This document shows, piece by piece, positions 17,609 to 26,964 of a stretch of DNA of 64,000 bases; position 1 is the first letter of the stretch; every line of letters starts with the position of its first letter. The translations under genes were made by a program, and so were the position numbers. The notes under the pieces are model-generated. The model was not told the DNA's origin. It searched no databases and saw nothing but the letters and a program-made list of their open reading frames with translations. The stretch comes from Photobacterium lutimaris (GTDB taxonomy: Bacteria; Pseudomonadota; Gammaproteobacteria; Enterobacterales; Vibrionaceae), in contig NZ_PYMH01000014.1 in NCBI RefSeq assembly GCF_003025555.1, forward strand, positions 62,001 through 126,000, read 5' to 3'.

Positions 17609-19024
17609 TTAGGTCAGTATCAGCGCGGCGGCATAGACCACAGCAAGGCCGACCAAGCCGATGATGAGGCCGGTTTTTGCCATGTCTTTGCTTTCAATTA
17701 ACCCCGTTGAGTAAGCTAATGAGTTCGGTGGTGTCGAGACTGGCAGGATCATACCGAGCGAGGCCGAGAACGCCACAACGACCAGTACGCCTTGCAGGCC
17801 ACCCATTGACGCTAGGCTTTCCATGGAAGCCGCGACCGCTGCTGCTATCGGGATCAACAGGTTGGCGGTAGCCGTGTTGGACATGAAATTCGCCATCAGC
17901 CAACAGATAATCGACAGGGTCAGTACCACGGCAATCGGTGATAGGGCATCGTAGTCCACCGCATGGGCCAGGGCTCGGGCCAGACCGGTTTTATCCAGCG
18001 CGAGACCAATGGCAATACCACCGGCAACCAGCCATAGCACTTCCCAGTTGATCAGTTTGATTTCCTCTTTACCCATGATCCCTGTCAGGGTGAACACGGC
18101 GAGCGGAATAATGGACACCACATAGACATTCATGCCATGTAGCGAGCTGGTCATCCACAACAAGATAGTGAGAGTGAAGGTGATATAAACCACGACGGCC
18201 TGCCAGCTTTTCTGGAACTGACCATTGAGCTCGAGTTGCATGTGGGTTTGGGTGGATGGAAACATTTTTTGTAGCAACCACCAGGCAAAAGCCAGTTGGA
18301 GAATAACAAACGGTAGACCAATCACCATCCAGCCAAGGAAGCTGATCGCATTCTCACCGGTTAAATATTGTAAGGCAATGGCATTGGGCGGGGTACCGAT
18401 TGGGGTCGCAATACCACCGGTGTTGGCGGCAATAGGGACACACAGCACCAATGCCTTGATGCCGATATCGCCTTTGGGTACCGAAGCGACGATGGGGGCC
18501 AGTAGGGCCAGCATCATGACGGTGGTCGCGGTGTTGGACATGAACATCGAGAATACCGCGGTGATCAACATCAGGCCAAGCATAATAAATTTCGGCTGGG
18601 TGCCGAACGGTTTGAGTAGGACCCGTGCCAAATTGTTGTCCAGTTCATACTTGGAGGCGGCAATCGCGAGGGCAAAGCCCCCCATGAACAGGATGATGAT
18701 TGGCGATGAGAATGAACCGAGGATATCGGTGTACTTGAGCACTTCCCCCATCTCATGGCCTGCCGGTGGTGTCCGGAAGGTATGCAGCCCGCTATCGGAG
18801 ATCATGATCAGCTGCGAGGTAATGATCAGGATCGAGGTGGCAAAGACAGGGACGGGCTCCAGTACCCAGAGCAGGGCCGCAAGAGCAAAGATAGCCAGAA
18901 GGCGATGTTGGGAAACGGTTAATTCAGCGATAGGAATAGCATCAATCGGCAGCATTAGGATCCCGAGCGGGATCCCGAATGCGACCAGCAGCTTAACTAG
19001 CTGGGATATTGGGATTTTTTTCAT
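17609..19024 (-). CDS. DASS/SLC13 family sodium:anion symporter
   Basis: 471 residues and about eleven hydrophobic helices. The two Ser-Asn-Thr substrate/sodium motifs are present in inverted-repeat positions: SNTATTVMMLALLAPI and MSNTATANLLIPIAAAV. This is the divalent anion:Na+ symporter family, which carries di- and tricarboxylates or sulfate. The substrate cannot be settled by eye. Monocistronic, downstream of psd on the same strand but after a terminator. Confidence 0.88.
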   Translation of the reverse strand: MKKIPISQLVKLLVAFGIPLGILMLPIDAIPIAELTVSQHRLLAIFALAALLWVLEPVPVFATSILIITSQLIMISDSGLHTFRTPPAGHEMGEVLKYTDILGSFSSPIIILFMGGFALAIAASKYELDNNLARVLLKPFGTQPKFIMLGLMLITAVFSMFMSNTATTVMMLALLAPIVASVPKGDIGIKALVLCVPIAANTGGIATPIGTPPNAIALQYLTGENAISFLGWMVIGLPFVILQLAFAWWLLQKMFPSTQTHMQLELNGQFQKSWQAVVVYITFTLTILLWMTSSLHGMNVYVVSIIPLAVFTLTGIMGKEEIKLINWEVLWLVAGGIAIGLALDKTGLARALAHAVDYDALSPIAVVLTLSIICWLMANFMSNTATANLLIPIAAAVAASMESLASMGGLQGVLVVVAFSASLGMILPVSTPPNSLAYSTGLIESKDMAKTGLIIGLVGLAVVYAAALILT

Positions 19025-19110
19025 GATATGTTGGTTTGCTTATATTATTGACTGACCCCAGCATACTATTTGGGTGTTGATATTTTCCTCGATATGGTCA
19101 ATTTTTTGCA

Positions 19111-19140
19111 TAAAAAAAGGGCCGTAAAAGGCCCTTTTTG
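19111..19140 (-). terminator. psd terminator
   Basis: AAAAAGGGCC, TTTTAC, GGCCCTTTTTTT read leftward; an intrinsic terminator between psd and the anion transporter. Confidence 0.85.
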
Positions 19141-19158
19141 TTCAAAAATGTTAACCGT

Positions 19159-20040
19159 TTAGACTTCTGGCTGCTCCGCTGAAACACGCTTTGCGTAGGC
19201 ACTGCCCATCTTGGTCGGCACACCGGCTTCAAGCCCGTCGACAAATTCAATGGCATTTTCCGGGAACAGGTTGATCACGGTTGAACCCAGTTTGAAGCGG
19301 CCCATCTCATCCCCTTTCTTCAGGGTAATAGCTTGCTCACCGTCGGCTGGGTAATTCCAGCGGTGAATTTGCGGGCTGCGCGGTGGCGTAATGGTACCTG
19401 CCCATACGGTTTCAATGCTGCCAACAATCGTGGCACCAACCAGTACCTGTGCCATTGGGCCGAACTCGGTATCGAAGATGCACACCACGCGTTCATTGCG
19501 GGCAAACAAGTTCGGTACATTTTTCGCGGTAAGTGGATTAACCGAGAACAGCTCGCCTGGTACATAGACCATATGGCGCAAGGTGCCATCACATGGCATA
19601 TGGACACGGTGGTAATCTTTTGGTGACAGGTAAAGTGTCGCAAAGTGGCCATCTTGAAACTGATCAGCCAGTGCTTGGTCGCCACCCAGCAACTCAACCG
19701 CTTCATAGGTGTGGCCTTTAGCCTGAATAAGCTCGCCGCCAGTGATTGGACCTAGCTGGCTGACACAAGCATCAGCAGGGTGGCAGATGACCGCCGTATC
19801 GTCATTGATTGGGCGGGCGCCGTCTTTCAGCTCCCGGACAAAGAAATTGTTGAAGGTGTCGTAAGCCGCAGGATCTGGGTTACGAGCTTCATTCATGTCA
19901 ATGCCGTACTGGCGGATGAACCAGCGGATTACCGCGGTCGTTAACTTGCCGGCTTTCATTGAGGCGAGTTTGCCTGCAAGTTGCGTCAGGGTTTGCTTTG
20001 GCGCGCAGTACTGCAAGCCGATTTTGAAATTGTCGTGCAC
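19159..20040 (-). CDS. psd: Phosphatidylserine decarboxylase (proenzyme)
   Basis: Makes phosphatidylethanolamine at the inner membrane. The self-cleavage motif LGST (RFKLGSTVINLFPENAIEF) near the C-terminus produces the pyruvoyl alpha chain. HRVHMPCDG is a further conserved motif. I place the start at a GTG (20038-20040), giving (M)HDNFKIGLQYCAPK and 293 residues, with GGA upstream; this aligns with the family start. A TTG-started form beginning at 20073 would add 11 unmatched residues. It follows rsgA on the same strand, as in E. coli. Confidence 0.93.
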   Translation of the reverse strand: MHDNFKIGLQYCAPKQTLTQLAGKLASMKAGKLTTAVIRWFIRQYGIDMNEARNPDPAAYDTFNNFFVRELKDGARPINDDTAVICHPADACVSQLGPITGGELIQAKGHTYEAVELLGGDQALADQFQDGHFATLYLSPKDYHRVHMPCDGTLRHMVYVPGELFSVNPLTAKNVPNLFARNERVVCIFDTEFGPMAQVLVGATIVGSIETVWAGTITPPRSPQIHRWNYPADGEQAITLKKGDEMGRFKLGSTVINLFPENAIEFVDGLEAGVPTKMGSAYAKRVSAEQPEV

Positions 20041-20186
20041 GGTATCATCCAGAAACAGTGAGTTTTTCAACAAGATAGTTACGTTATTATAACGTTGGCT
20101 CGTAATAATACCTAACTTGTTGGGGAAAGTCAGTTACTTGCTGTCGAGACTGCAGCTCCCCGCCGATACGGGGAGATGCACAGCGA

Positions 20187-21239
20187 TCAATCAGGTTTGT
20201 TGCGTGAGAATTGGCGGTTGGCGATATTCTCAGACATGCTGTCGATGATCTTATGGTAGCTGTCGTAGCGAGCTTGGTGGATCTTGCCTGCCTCAACCGC
20301 TTCGCGAATGATACAGCCCGGATCATTGCCGTGCTTGCAGTCACGGAACTTACAGCCACCCAAGTATTCGCGAAATTCAACGAATGCCTCGGTCACCTGC
20401 TCGGGTTCGAGATGCCATAGACCGAACTCTCGTACCCCTGGTGAGTCAACCAAGTCACCGCCGTCAGGAAAGTGATACAGGCGCGCAGCTGTCGTTGTAT
20501 GCTGGCCCAGACCGGAGTTTTCCGAGACATCACCGATTTCGGCATCGACTTCGGGCATCAAGGAATTGACTAGGCTTGATTTACCTACCCCTGACTGGCC
20601 GGCAAAAATGCTGATGTGATCTTTGAGATCATTTCGCAGCCCATCAAGGCCTTCCCCTGTTTCCGAGCTGACCAATCGCACTTCGTAGCCGATATCTTGG
20701 TACAAGGCGAGGGTTTCTTCTACGCGGGCGCGCTCTTCTGATGCTAGCAAATCGACTTTATTGAGAACGATCAGCGGAGGGATACCAACGGTCTCGGCTG
20801 CGATCAGGTAGCGGTCAATAATATTGAGCGATAGCTCGGGCAGCACGGCCGAGACAATGATGATCTGGTTGACATTGGCGGCCACGGCTTTGACGCCATC
20901 ATAGTAATCTGGGCGGGTAAGCATCGACTCACGTTCATGGACGGCCTCTACTACACCGTTAATGCCTTGGAGTGCTTCAACGCCTGGACGCCAGACAACG
21001 CGGTCTCCAGACACCAGGCTCTGGATACTCCGTCGCAAGTTGCAGCGATGGATGATCCCGGTTTCCGGATCTTCGATATCGGCATGTTGGCCGAAACGGG
21101 TGATCACCAAGCCTTCGCGGGCTGATTCCAGCAGGGTTTCATCCCACTGAATATCATCTTTTTCGCGTTTCAGGCGTTTGTTTTGGTTTGAGCGCACACG
21201 GCGGCTCTGACCTTTAGTAAGCTTTTTCTTTTTTGCCAC
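20187..21239 (-). CDS. rsgA: Ribosome small-subunit GTPase RsgA
   Basis: 350 residues. A basic N-terminus (MAKKKKLTKGQSRRVRSNQNKR) precedes an OB fold and a circularly permuted GTPase domain (NKVDLL, then the P-loop GQSGVGKSSLVN and DSPGVREFGLW). The C-terminal zinc finger is CKFRDCKHGNDPGC. It acts in late 30S maturation. Upstream of psd with a 146-bp gap; divergent from orn. Confidence 0.96.
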   Translation of the reverse strand: MAKKKKLTKGQSRRVRSNQNKRLKREKDDIQWDETLLESAREGLVITRFGQHADIEDPETGIIHRCNLRRSIQSLVSGDRVVWRPGVEALQGINGVVEAVHERESMLTRPDYYDGVKAVAANVNQIIIVSAVLPELSLNIIDRYLIAAETVGIPPLIVLNKVDLLASEERARVEETLALYQDIGYEVRLVSSETGEGLDGLRNDLKDHISIFAGQSGVGKSSLVNSLMPEVDAEIGDVSENSGLGQHTTTAARLYHFPDGGDLVDSPGVREFGLWHLEPEQVTEAFVEFREYLGGCKFRDCKHGNDPGCIIREAVEAGKIHQARYDSYHKIIDSMSENIANRQFSRNKPD

Positions 21240-21377
21240 AAGAATATCGTTCAGTTAAGTTGGCTTACGGTAATATACCGATGCATAGTCCGCCGAAAAA
21301 CCTGCCGTTGCAATCTCGGCATTGGCGCTAGTTTGGTATTATCATACATGGTTTACTCATAGAATAGGCAATATCCG

Positions 21378-21923
21378 ATGATGATCAGCGATCAGAACCT
21401 AATTTGGATCGATTTAGAAATGACCGGGTTGGATCCAGAAACCCATAAAATCATTGAAATTGCGACAGTTGTGACCGATGCGCAGCTCAATGTGTTGGCT
21501 GAGGGGCCGGTACTTGCGATTCACCAGCCTGAAGCGGAATTGGCCAAGATGGACGAATGGTGCACCACAACCCATACCAGCAGTGGCTTAGTTGAGCGGA
21601 TCCGCCAGAGTAATGTGAACGAAGAAGAGGCCATTCGCCAAACTATCGCGTTCTTGGAGCTGTGGGTGCCAAAAGGAGCGTCGCCAATTTGTGGCAATAG
21701 TATTGGCCAGGATCGCCGTTTCCTTTATAAGCATATGCCGGAACTCGAGCAGTACTTCCATTACCGTTACCTGGATGTCAGCACACTCAAAGAGCTGACC
21801 CGTCGCTGGAAACCGGAAGTGCTTGATGGTTTTAGCAAGAAGGGCAGCCACTTGGCACTCGATGATATTCGCGATTCGATTGCTGAATTACGATACTATC
21901 GTGAGCAAATAATGAAAATTTGA
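21378..21923 (+). CDS. orn: Oligoribonuclease
   Basis: 181 residues. DEDDh exonuclease signature WIDLEMTGLDPETHKIIEIA, then NSIGQDRRFL and HLALDDIRDSIAELRYYR. It degrades 2-5-nt RNAs and linear pGpG. Two adjacent ATGs (21378 and 21381) are possible starts. Divergent from rsgA and followed by the tRNA array. Confidence 0.96.
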   Translation: MMISDQNLIWIDLEMTGLDPETHKIIEIATVVTDAQLNVLAEGPVLAIHQPEAELAKMDEWCTTTHTSSGLVERIRQSNVNEEEAIRQTIAFLELWVPKGASPICGNSIGQDRRFLYKHMPELEQYFHYRYLDVSTLKELTRRWKPEVLDGFSKKGSHLALDDIRDSIAELRYYREQIMKI

Positions 21924-21973
21924 TGAGTAAATAGACGGTTGGATAGGAAAGAACAAATTTTTTTTGAGAACTA

Positions 21974-22001
21974 TTGCATCCGTCTCATTTCCTCGTATAA
22001 T
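21974..22001 (+). promoter_or_regulatory. Sigma-70 promoter of the tRNA array
   Basis: TTGCAT (21974-21979), 16-bp spacer, perfect TATAAT (21996-22001), followed by a GC-rich discriminator GCGCAGCC. This is the arrangement of stringently controlled stable-RNA promoters. It lies 55 bp before the first tRNA. Confidence 0.72.
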
Positions 22002-22055
22002 GCGCAGCCTCGAAAGGCAATTCTTACTTTAGTTTGCCTTTCAATAAAATACGGA

Positions 22056-22132
<77 letters not shown>

Positions 22133-22156
22133 ATTTACTTGTTGAAATACAAGTCT

Positions 22157-22232
22157 GCGACACTAGCTCAGTTGGTAGAGCGCAACCTTGCCAAGGTTGA
22201 GGTCACGAGTTCGAACCTCGTGTGTCGCTCCA
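22157..22232 (+). tRNA. tRNA-Gly(GCC), copy 1
   Basis: 76 nt with encoded CCA. Acceptor GCGACAC pairs with GTGTCGC; anticodon loop TTGCCAA gives GCC; T arm GAGTTCGAACCTC. Confidence 0.97.
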
Positions 22233-22301
22233 AATTGGTTTTATTGCTGAGGCGATAAGACAATAGTTGTTACCGTACTTTAACGGTGAGTATAAATCGG
22301 A

Positions 22302-22378
<77 letters not shown>

Positions 22379-22402
22379 ATTTACTTGTTGAAATACAAGT
22401 CT

Positions 22403-22478
22403 GCGACACTAGCTCAGTTGGTAGAGCGCAACCTTGCCAAGGTTGAGGTCACGAGTTCGAACCTCGTGTGTCGCTCCA
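22403..22478 (+). tRNA. tRNA-Gly(GCC), copy 2
   Basis: 76 nt, identical to copy 1. First of three Gly genes spaced exactly 110 bp apart. Confidence 0.97.
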
Positions 22479-22512
22479 AATTTAAGGCTTTCATTGTGCC
22501 TAACAGTGACAT

Positions 22513-22588
22513 GCGACACTAGCTCAGTTGGTAGAGCGCAACCTTGCCAAGGTTGAGGTCACGAGTTCGAACCTCGTGTGTCGCTCCA
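22513..22588 (+). tRNA. tRNA-Gly(GCC), copy 3
   Basis: 76 nt, identical to copy 1. The upstream spacer (AAGGCTTTCATTGTGCC) is the same as before copy 4, showing a 110-bp tandem duplication. Confidence 0.97.
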
Positions 22589-22622
22589 GATTTAAGGCTT
22601 TCATTGTGCCTAACAGTGACAT

Positions 22623-22698
22623 GCGACACTAGCTCAGTTGGTAGAGCGCAACCTTGCCAAGGTTGAGGTCACGAGTTCGAACCTCGTGTGTCGCTCCA
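22623..22698 (+). tRNA. tRNA-Gly(GCC), copy 4
   Basis: 76 nt, identical to copy 1; third member of the 110-bp repeat series. Confidence 0.97.
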
Positions 22699-22740
22699 AA
22701 TTGAATCTCATGACGAAAGTGGTGAGTAAGTGAAACACAG

Positions 22741-22822
22741 GTAAAGCTGGTAGAGCGCAACCTTACCAAGGTTGAGGTCACGCCTAGCTCCTCGAAGATC
22801 GGGAACCTCGTGTGTCGCGCCA
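22741..22822 (+). pseudogene. Degenerate tRNA-Gly copy
   Basis: AGCTGGTAGAGCGCAACCTT matches the Gly D arm and anticodon stem, but the anticodon loop reads TTACCAA (ACC rather than GCC). The 5' acceptor strand is missing, and the T arm is disrupted by about 20 foreign bases (CGCCTAGCTCCTCGAAGATC) before AACCTCGTGTGTCGCGCCA. It cannot fold as a normal tRNA. Confidence 0.8.
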
Positions 22823-22891
22823 AATTGGTTTTATTGCTGAGGCGATAAGACAATAGTTGTTACCGTACTTTAACGGTGAGTATAAATCGGA

Positions 22892-22968
<77 letters not shown>

Positions 22969-22992
22969 ATTTACTTGTTGAAATACAAGCCT

Positions 22993-23068
22993 GCGACACT
23001 AGCTCAGTTGGTAGAGCGCAACCTTGCCAAGGTTGAGGTCACGAGTTCGAACCTCGTGTGTCGCTCCA
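22993..23068 (+). tRNA. tRNA-Gly(GCC), copy 5
   Basis: 76 nt, identical to copy 1. Confidence 0.97.
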
Positions 23069-23137
23069 AATTGGTTTTATTGCTGAGGCGATAAGACAAT
23101 AGTTGTTACCGTACTTTAACGGTGAGTATAAATCGGA

Positions 23138-23214
<77 letters not shown>

Positions 23215-23238
23215 ATTTACTTGTTGGAATACAAGTCT

Positions 23239-23314
23239 GCGACACTAGCTCAGTTGGTAGAGCGCAACCTTGCCAAGGTTGAGGTCACGAGTTCGAACCT
23301 CGTGTGTCGCTCCA
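23239..23314 (+). tRNA. tRNA-Gly(GCC), copy 6
   Basis: 76 nt, identical to copy 1; last intact tRNA of the array. Confidence 0.97.
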
Positions 23315-23338
23315 ATTTCAGGAAAGATGTGCTCCTAC

Positions 23339-23374
23339 GAGGAACCTCGCGTACCTAGTCGGCCACGTCGCTCC
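23339..23374 (+). pseudogene. 3' remnant of a tRNA-Gly
   Basis: GAGGAACCTCGCG and a terminal CGTCGCTCCA resemble the T arm and acceptor/CCA end of the Gly tRNA, with foreign bases (TACCTAGTCGGC) between. No D or anticodon arm is left. Confidence 0.6.
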
Positions 23375-23795
23375 AATTTCATTGCTGCCGCTGCATGAGC
23401 AGAGGTACGGCAAAGCTACTACTGTGAAGTATTAGTTCAATTGCAACATTCCTGGGTTAATCGACTCTCGATAATCTTGTGTGTTGTTTCAATGTTCCAT
23501 AGCCTAAGGGCTATTGGGAACCGTTATGAAGCGATCAGCTTCGAAGACATCATTGTTGATTTGCCTCTACAGCCTTATGGCTGTTTATTTTTATTAAGCA
23601 ATATCAAGATGCTCTGTTAGTGTCACATGACGACACAAGCTCTTTGAATGGTTTGATACGGGTGATGTAAATTGCCAGCAGGGAGCTGTGAATCGTATCT
23701 GTCTTAATTTATCCCGACCAGCTGATGCCTGAGCGCCTTGTCGTTCGTGGCTTTGAGACTGTGGCGGATAGAAAATTCTTTGATCGTACACAGAG
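23375..23795. other. Gene-free gap after the tRNA array
   Basis: No gene seen. Several hairpins occur: ATAGCC/GGCTAT near 23499, GAAGC/GCTTC near 23528, and ACAGCC/GGCTGT at 23569-23584 followed by a T-rich tract that could end the tRNA transcript. A short minus-strand frame at 23594-23803 shows no recognisable protein. Confidence 0.5.
23569..23596 (+). terminator. Probable terminator of the tRNA array transcript
   Basis: ACAGCC, TTAT, GGCTGT followed by TTATTTTTATT. It lies 255 bp after the last intact tRNA and is the first hairpin with a T-rich tail. Confidence 0.5.
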
Positions 23796-24125
23796 TTATC
23801 CACAAAAATATGTTGTGGGTAAGTCGGTTGATTACGTGTGCCGATACCGTGTGAACAAGTCTGTATTTATCTTTTATTTATTCAATAAGACATGAGACGA
23901 TAAATTTTTATCCACAATATAAGGCTTTGTTTTATATGGGTTTGAGTTTATTTGTTCAAGGCTTATATACAACCTGATCCACCCTGTGGATGTCTGGATA
24001 ACTTTTTCCGGGTGGTCTATGCCGGGCTGTGTTTAATATTGGAAATAGCAGATAAAGAGACAAATTTGAAAATGTTTTCCACATTTGTTCAGAAGCCTGA
24101 TCGAGCTCTCACTATGTGTGGATAA
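23796..24125. other. DnaA-box cluster, datA-like locus
   Basis: Three perfect TTATCCACA boxes (23796-23804 plus, 23908-23916 plus, 24117-24125 minus), three with one mismatch (23814-23822 minus, 23993-24001 minus, 24075-24083 plus), and two weaker (23963-23971 plus, 23985-23993 minus) occur within 330 AT-rich bases. In E. coli, the DnaA-titrating datA locus lies in this neighbourhood, between the glyVXY tRNAs and queG. Position and box content both suggest an equivalent locus. No clear IHF site was found. Function is inference. Confidence 0.7.
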
Positions 24126-24159
24126 CGTTGCAATATGACAGCCGGATAGATTTCGCCGG

Positions 24160-25293
24160 CTAGGCATCACGTGGTAGGCCTTTCTCTACAATCCGAATAA
24201 GCCGTTTGGTACTGGCAGGCAGAACACTGATAGTATCTTGTTGGCACCTTTCGAGTTGCTTGTCTTTAGCCCATTGGATATGCACATCCAATAACGCATT
24301 TTCACCCTCTCTGGACTCCAATGCTTCGATGATTTCTGGGCTATATGGGGCATTTCCCATCGCAATGGTCAAATTTCGAAGCCATTGATTATGGCCGATG
24401 CGGCGAATTGCTGAACCTTCAGTGTTTTTCAGGAAAGCGTCTTCTGTCCAAGCGTACAGTGTAGTCAAAGGCTGCTGGCGTAAGCTGTCACGACAGTGAT
24501 AATCGGCTTCTTTTGTCACCTCGGAAAAGCGGTTGAACGGACAGACAAGCTGGCAATCATCACAGCCGTATACCCGGTTGCCAATGGCTTCGCGGAATTC
24601 TTCAGGGATCACTCCGTCATATTCTATGGTGAGGTAAGAAATACACCGCCGAGCATCCACCACGCCCTCAGCGACAATCGCTTGGGTGGGGCAGCTGGTC
24701 ATGCAGGCGACGCATTTACCACATTGGTTTTCCTCTGGGCTATCAACAGGCAGGGGCAAGTCGACAAGCAGCTCCCCAAGGAAAAACCATGAGCCAGCCT
24801 GTTGGTTCAGTAGCAACGAATGCTTACCTGTCCATCCCAGTCCGGCTTTTTCAGCCAGCGGCCGCTCCAAGATGGGCGCCGAATCAACGAATGGTCGGTA
24901 ACCAAAAGCCCCGACCTCCTGCGCAATCAATTGCCCGAGGCGCTTGAGCCGGTTGCGGATCAGCTTGTGATAGTCGCGGCCGAGGGCATAGCGGCTAATA
25001 TAGGCCGTGTCGGGTTGGTTTAGGCTATGGGCAAACCCCGCTTCTGGCGGAAGGTAATCCATTCTGGCACTAATAACTCGAACGGTTCCTGGGTGTAATT
25101 CGGCCGGTCGCGCACGCATCATGCCGTGGCGGGCCATCCAGTCCATGTCACCGTGGTAGCCAGCATCGAGCCAGCGCTGTAGTTGCGCTTCATGTTGGCT
25201 CAGGTCGACATCGCTGATCCCAATCTGCTGGAAGCCGAGTTCTTGGCCCCATTGCTTGATTTTCTGGGTAAGATTGCGATAGTCGATGGTCAT
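24160..25293 (-). CDS. queG: Epoxyqueuosine reductase QueG
   Basis: 377 residues. Two [4Fe-4S] ferredoxin motifs are seen: CGKCVACMTSCPTQAI and CDDCQLVCPFNRF. The cobalamin-dependent N-terminal domain includes YISRYALGRDYHKLIRNRL. It reduces epoxyqueuosine to queuosine in tRNA. Divergent from nnr, as in E. coli. Confidence 0.96.
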   Translation of the reverse strand: MTIDYRNLTQKIKQWGQELGFQQIGISDVDLSQHEAQLQRWLDAGYHGDMDWMARHGMMRARPAELHPGTVRVISARMDYLPPEAGFAHSLNQPDTAYISRYALGRDYHKLIRNRLKRLGQLIAQEVGAFGYRPFVDSAPILERPLAEKAGLGWTGKHSLLLNQQAGSWFFLGELLVDLPLPVDSPEENQCGKCVACMTSCPTQAIVAEGVVDARRCISYLTIEYDGVIPEEFREAIGNRVYGCDDCQLVCPFNRFSEVTKEADYHCRDSLRQQPLTTLYAWTEDAFLKNTEGSAIRRIGHNQWLRNLTIAMGNAPYSPEIIEALESREGENALLDVHIQWAKDKQLERCQQDTISVLPASTKRLIRIVEKGLPRDA

Positions 25294-25466
25294 ACTTGCA
25301 GTACCGGGCTTAATTGGGGGCGGAAGTTTACCACAACCACAGCAAATGTTGAGAGGATCATCATGAAGATCTTGGTCTATTGATCGTATTGAGTGATGTT
25401 GCCGCTACAATGGATCTTGTCAATGTGGTATCGGTCCGCCGTGTTTATGCGAAAAGGGAGGCTGTC

Positions 25467-26957
25467 ATGAGTGCGGAATATTGGTCTGGCAAACTTTACC
25501 GAGCCGAGCAGGTTCGCCGAGGAGAGCAGCAGGTCGCTGCGCAGCAACAATTGGATATGTACCAGCTGATGGAGCGGGCCGGCACTGCGGTGTTCCGAGT
25601 GCTTGAACAAGAATTTTCCCGCCAGCATCACGTATTGGTATGCTGTGGCGGTGGTAATAACGGCGGGGATGGTTATGTCGTCGCCCGTTTGGCACGCGAA
25701 GCAGGGTATCAGGTGACGCTTTGGCAGCAGGGAGATGCGGTGACGCTCAAAGGGGATGCCGCCAAAGCCCGGGATGCCTGGCTGGCTGCTGAAGGGCAGA
25801 TCTTGCCGCCGGGTCAGGCGATCCCAGCCTCGATCGAGGTAGTGGTCGATGCCCTGCTGGGCACCGGGCTCAGTGGTCAAGTGCGCGCTGAGACGCAGCG
25901 CTTGATCGTGATGATCAACCGGATCGCATTGCCTGTGATAGCGGTCGATATTCCGTCTGGGCTTTGCGCGGATACCGGAAGGCCCCTCGGTCAGGCAGTC
26001 AAAGCCCAAGTTACCGTAACCTTTATTGGCAGCAAGCAAGGGCTATGGACCGCACAAGCAGCCAATTACGTTGGCCGCGTGCAGTTTGCAGGACTGGAGG
26101 TGGCTGATGCCTTTGAGCAAATCGAATCGCCATCGGCCTTTGTGAGCCAAGTGTCAGATATCGCTTGCTGTTTGCCCCCTCGGCAGCGCGATGCCCACAA
26201 AGGTGATCACGGCAGGATCTTATTGGCTGGCGGTGATCATGGGATGGGCGGGGCGATCCGTATGGCGGCTGAGGCGGCAGCAAGAGCCGGGGCGGGTCTG
26301 ACAGCCGTACTGACGCAACCTGACAATGTGTTGGCAATTGTGGCAGCAAGACCTGAAATAATGGCTCGCGGCTGGTTGGATTCGGAACGTTCTGTTCTGG
26401 CCCTGCGTCTGCTGTGGGCTGATGTGCTGGTTTTGGGCCCCGGACTCGGTCAATCGGCGTGGAGCCGGGCATTGTATGATGTGCTCGCACAAACAGAAAA
26501 AAGACACGTGGTGGATGCGGATGGATTGAACTTATTAGCACATTCACCAGACTATAAAAATAATCGTATAATTACGCCCCACCCTGGAGAGGCGGCAACG
26601 TTGCTGGCCTGCTCGGTAACGGAGGTGGAAGCTGATCGCTTCTACGCCGCAAGAACCCTGCAACAGAAGTATGGCGGAGTGGTCGTGCTAAAAGGGGCAG
26701 GGACCTTGGTGGATGATGGTACCCAGTGCTGGGTATGTGCAGCGGGGAACCCTGGAATGGCAACGGGTGGGATGGGCGATGTGTTATCCGGTATCATCGG
26801 GGCGTTGCTGGGCCAAGGTTTGTCTTTGGCTGCGGCTGCCAGGTGCGGGGTATGGATCCACAGTACCGCTGCCGACCGCTGCGCGGCAGAGGGGGAGCGT
26901 GGTATGCTTGCCAGCGATTTGTTCCCTCATATTCGACAACTAGTAAATCCAAGATAA
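25467..26957 (+). CDS. nnr: Bifunctional NAD(P)H-hydrate repair enzyme Nnr
   Basis: About 496 residues from ATG 25467 (MSAEYWSGKLYRAEQVRRG), which has GGGAGG 8 bp upstream; an in-frame start at 25380 would add 29 unmatched residues. N-terminal epimerase domain (CCGGGNNGGDGYVVARLARE, VDALLGTGLSG) and C-terminal ADP-dependent dehydratase with AGNPGMATGGMGDVLSGII. It repairs hydrated NADH/NADPH. First gene of the nnr-tsaE-amiB-mutL-miaA-hfq-hflX run. Confidence 0.95.
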   Translation: MSAEYWSGKLYRAEQVRRGEQQVAAQQQLDMYQLMERAGTAVFRVLEQEFSRQHHVLVCCGGGNNGGDGYVVARLAREAGYQVTLWQQGDAVTLKGDAAKARDAWLAAEGQILPPGQAIPASIEVVVDALLGTGLSGQVRAETQRLIVMINRIALPVIAVDIPSGLCADTGRPLGQAVKAQVTVTFIGSKQGLWTAQAANYVGRVQFAGLEVADAFEQIESPSAFVSQVSDIACCLPPRQRDAHKGDHGRILLAGGDHGMGGAIRMAAEAAARAGAGLTAVLTQPDNVLAIVAARPEIMARGWLDSERSVLALRLLWADVLVLGPGLGQSAWSRALYDVLAQTEKRHVVDADGLNLLAHSPDYKNNRIITPHPGEAATLLACSVTEVEADRFYAARTLQQKYGGVVVLKGAGTLVDDGTQCWVCAAGNPGMATGGMGDVLSGIIGALLGQGLSLAAAARCGVWIHSTAADRCAAEGERGMLASDLFPHIRQLVNPR

Positions 26958-26964
26958 GAATACA

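Noticed and set aside
20081..20095. Palindrome ACGTTATTATAACGT upstream of psd as a Zur or other operator
   Set aside because: It lacks the full Zur consensus and contains a TATAAT on the psd strand, so a plain promoter element is more likely; not strong enough to list.
22629..22853. Reading frame over the tRNA genes
   Set aside because: It is antisense to functional tRNAs and only a shadow.
23594..23803. 69-residue minus-strand frame after the tRNA array
   Set aside because: Overlaps the DnaA-box region and a hairpin; no protein pattern.
23796..24125. Chromosomal replication origin (oriC)
   Set aside because: DnaA boxes are dense, but the origin neighbours (mnmG, mioC, rpmH, dnaA) are absent and the position matches datA instead.
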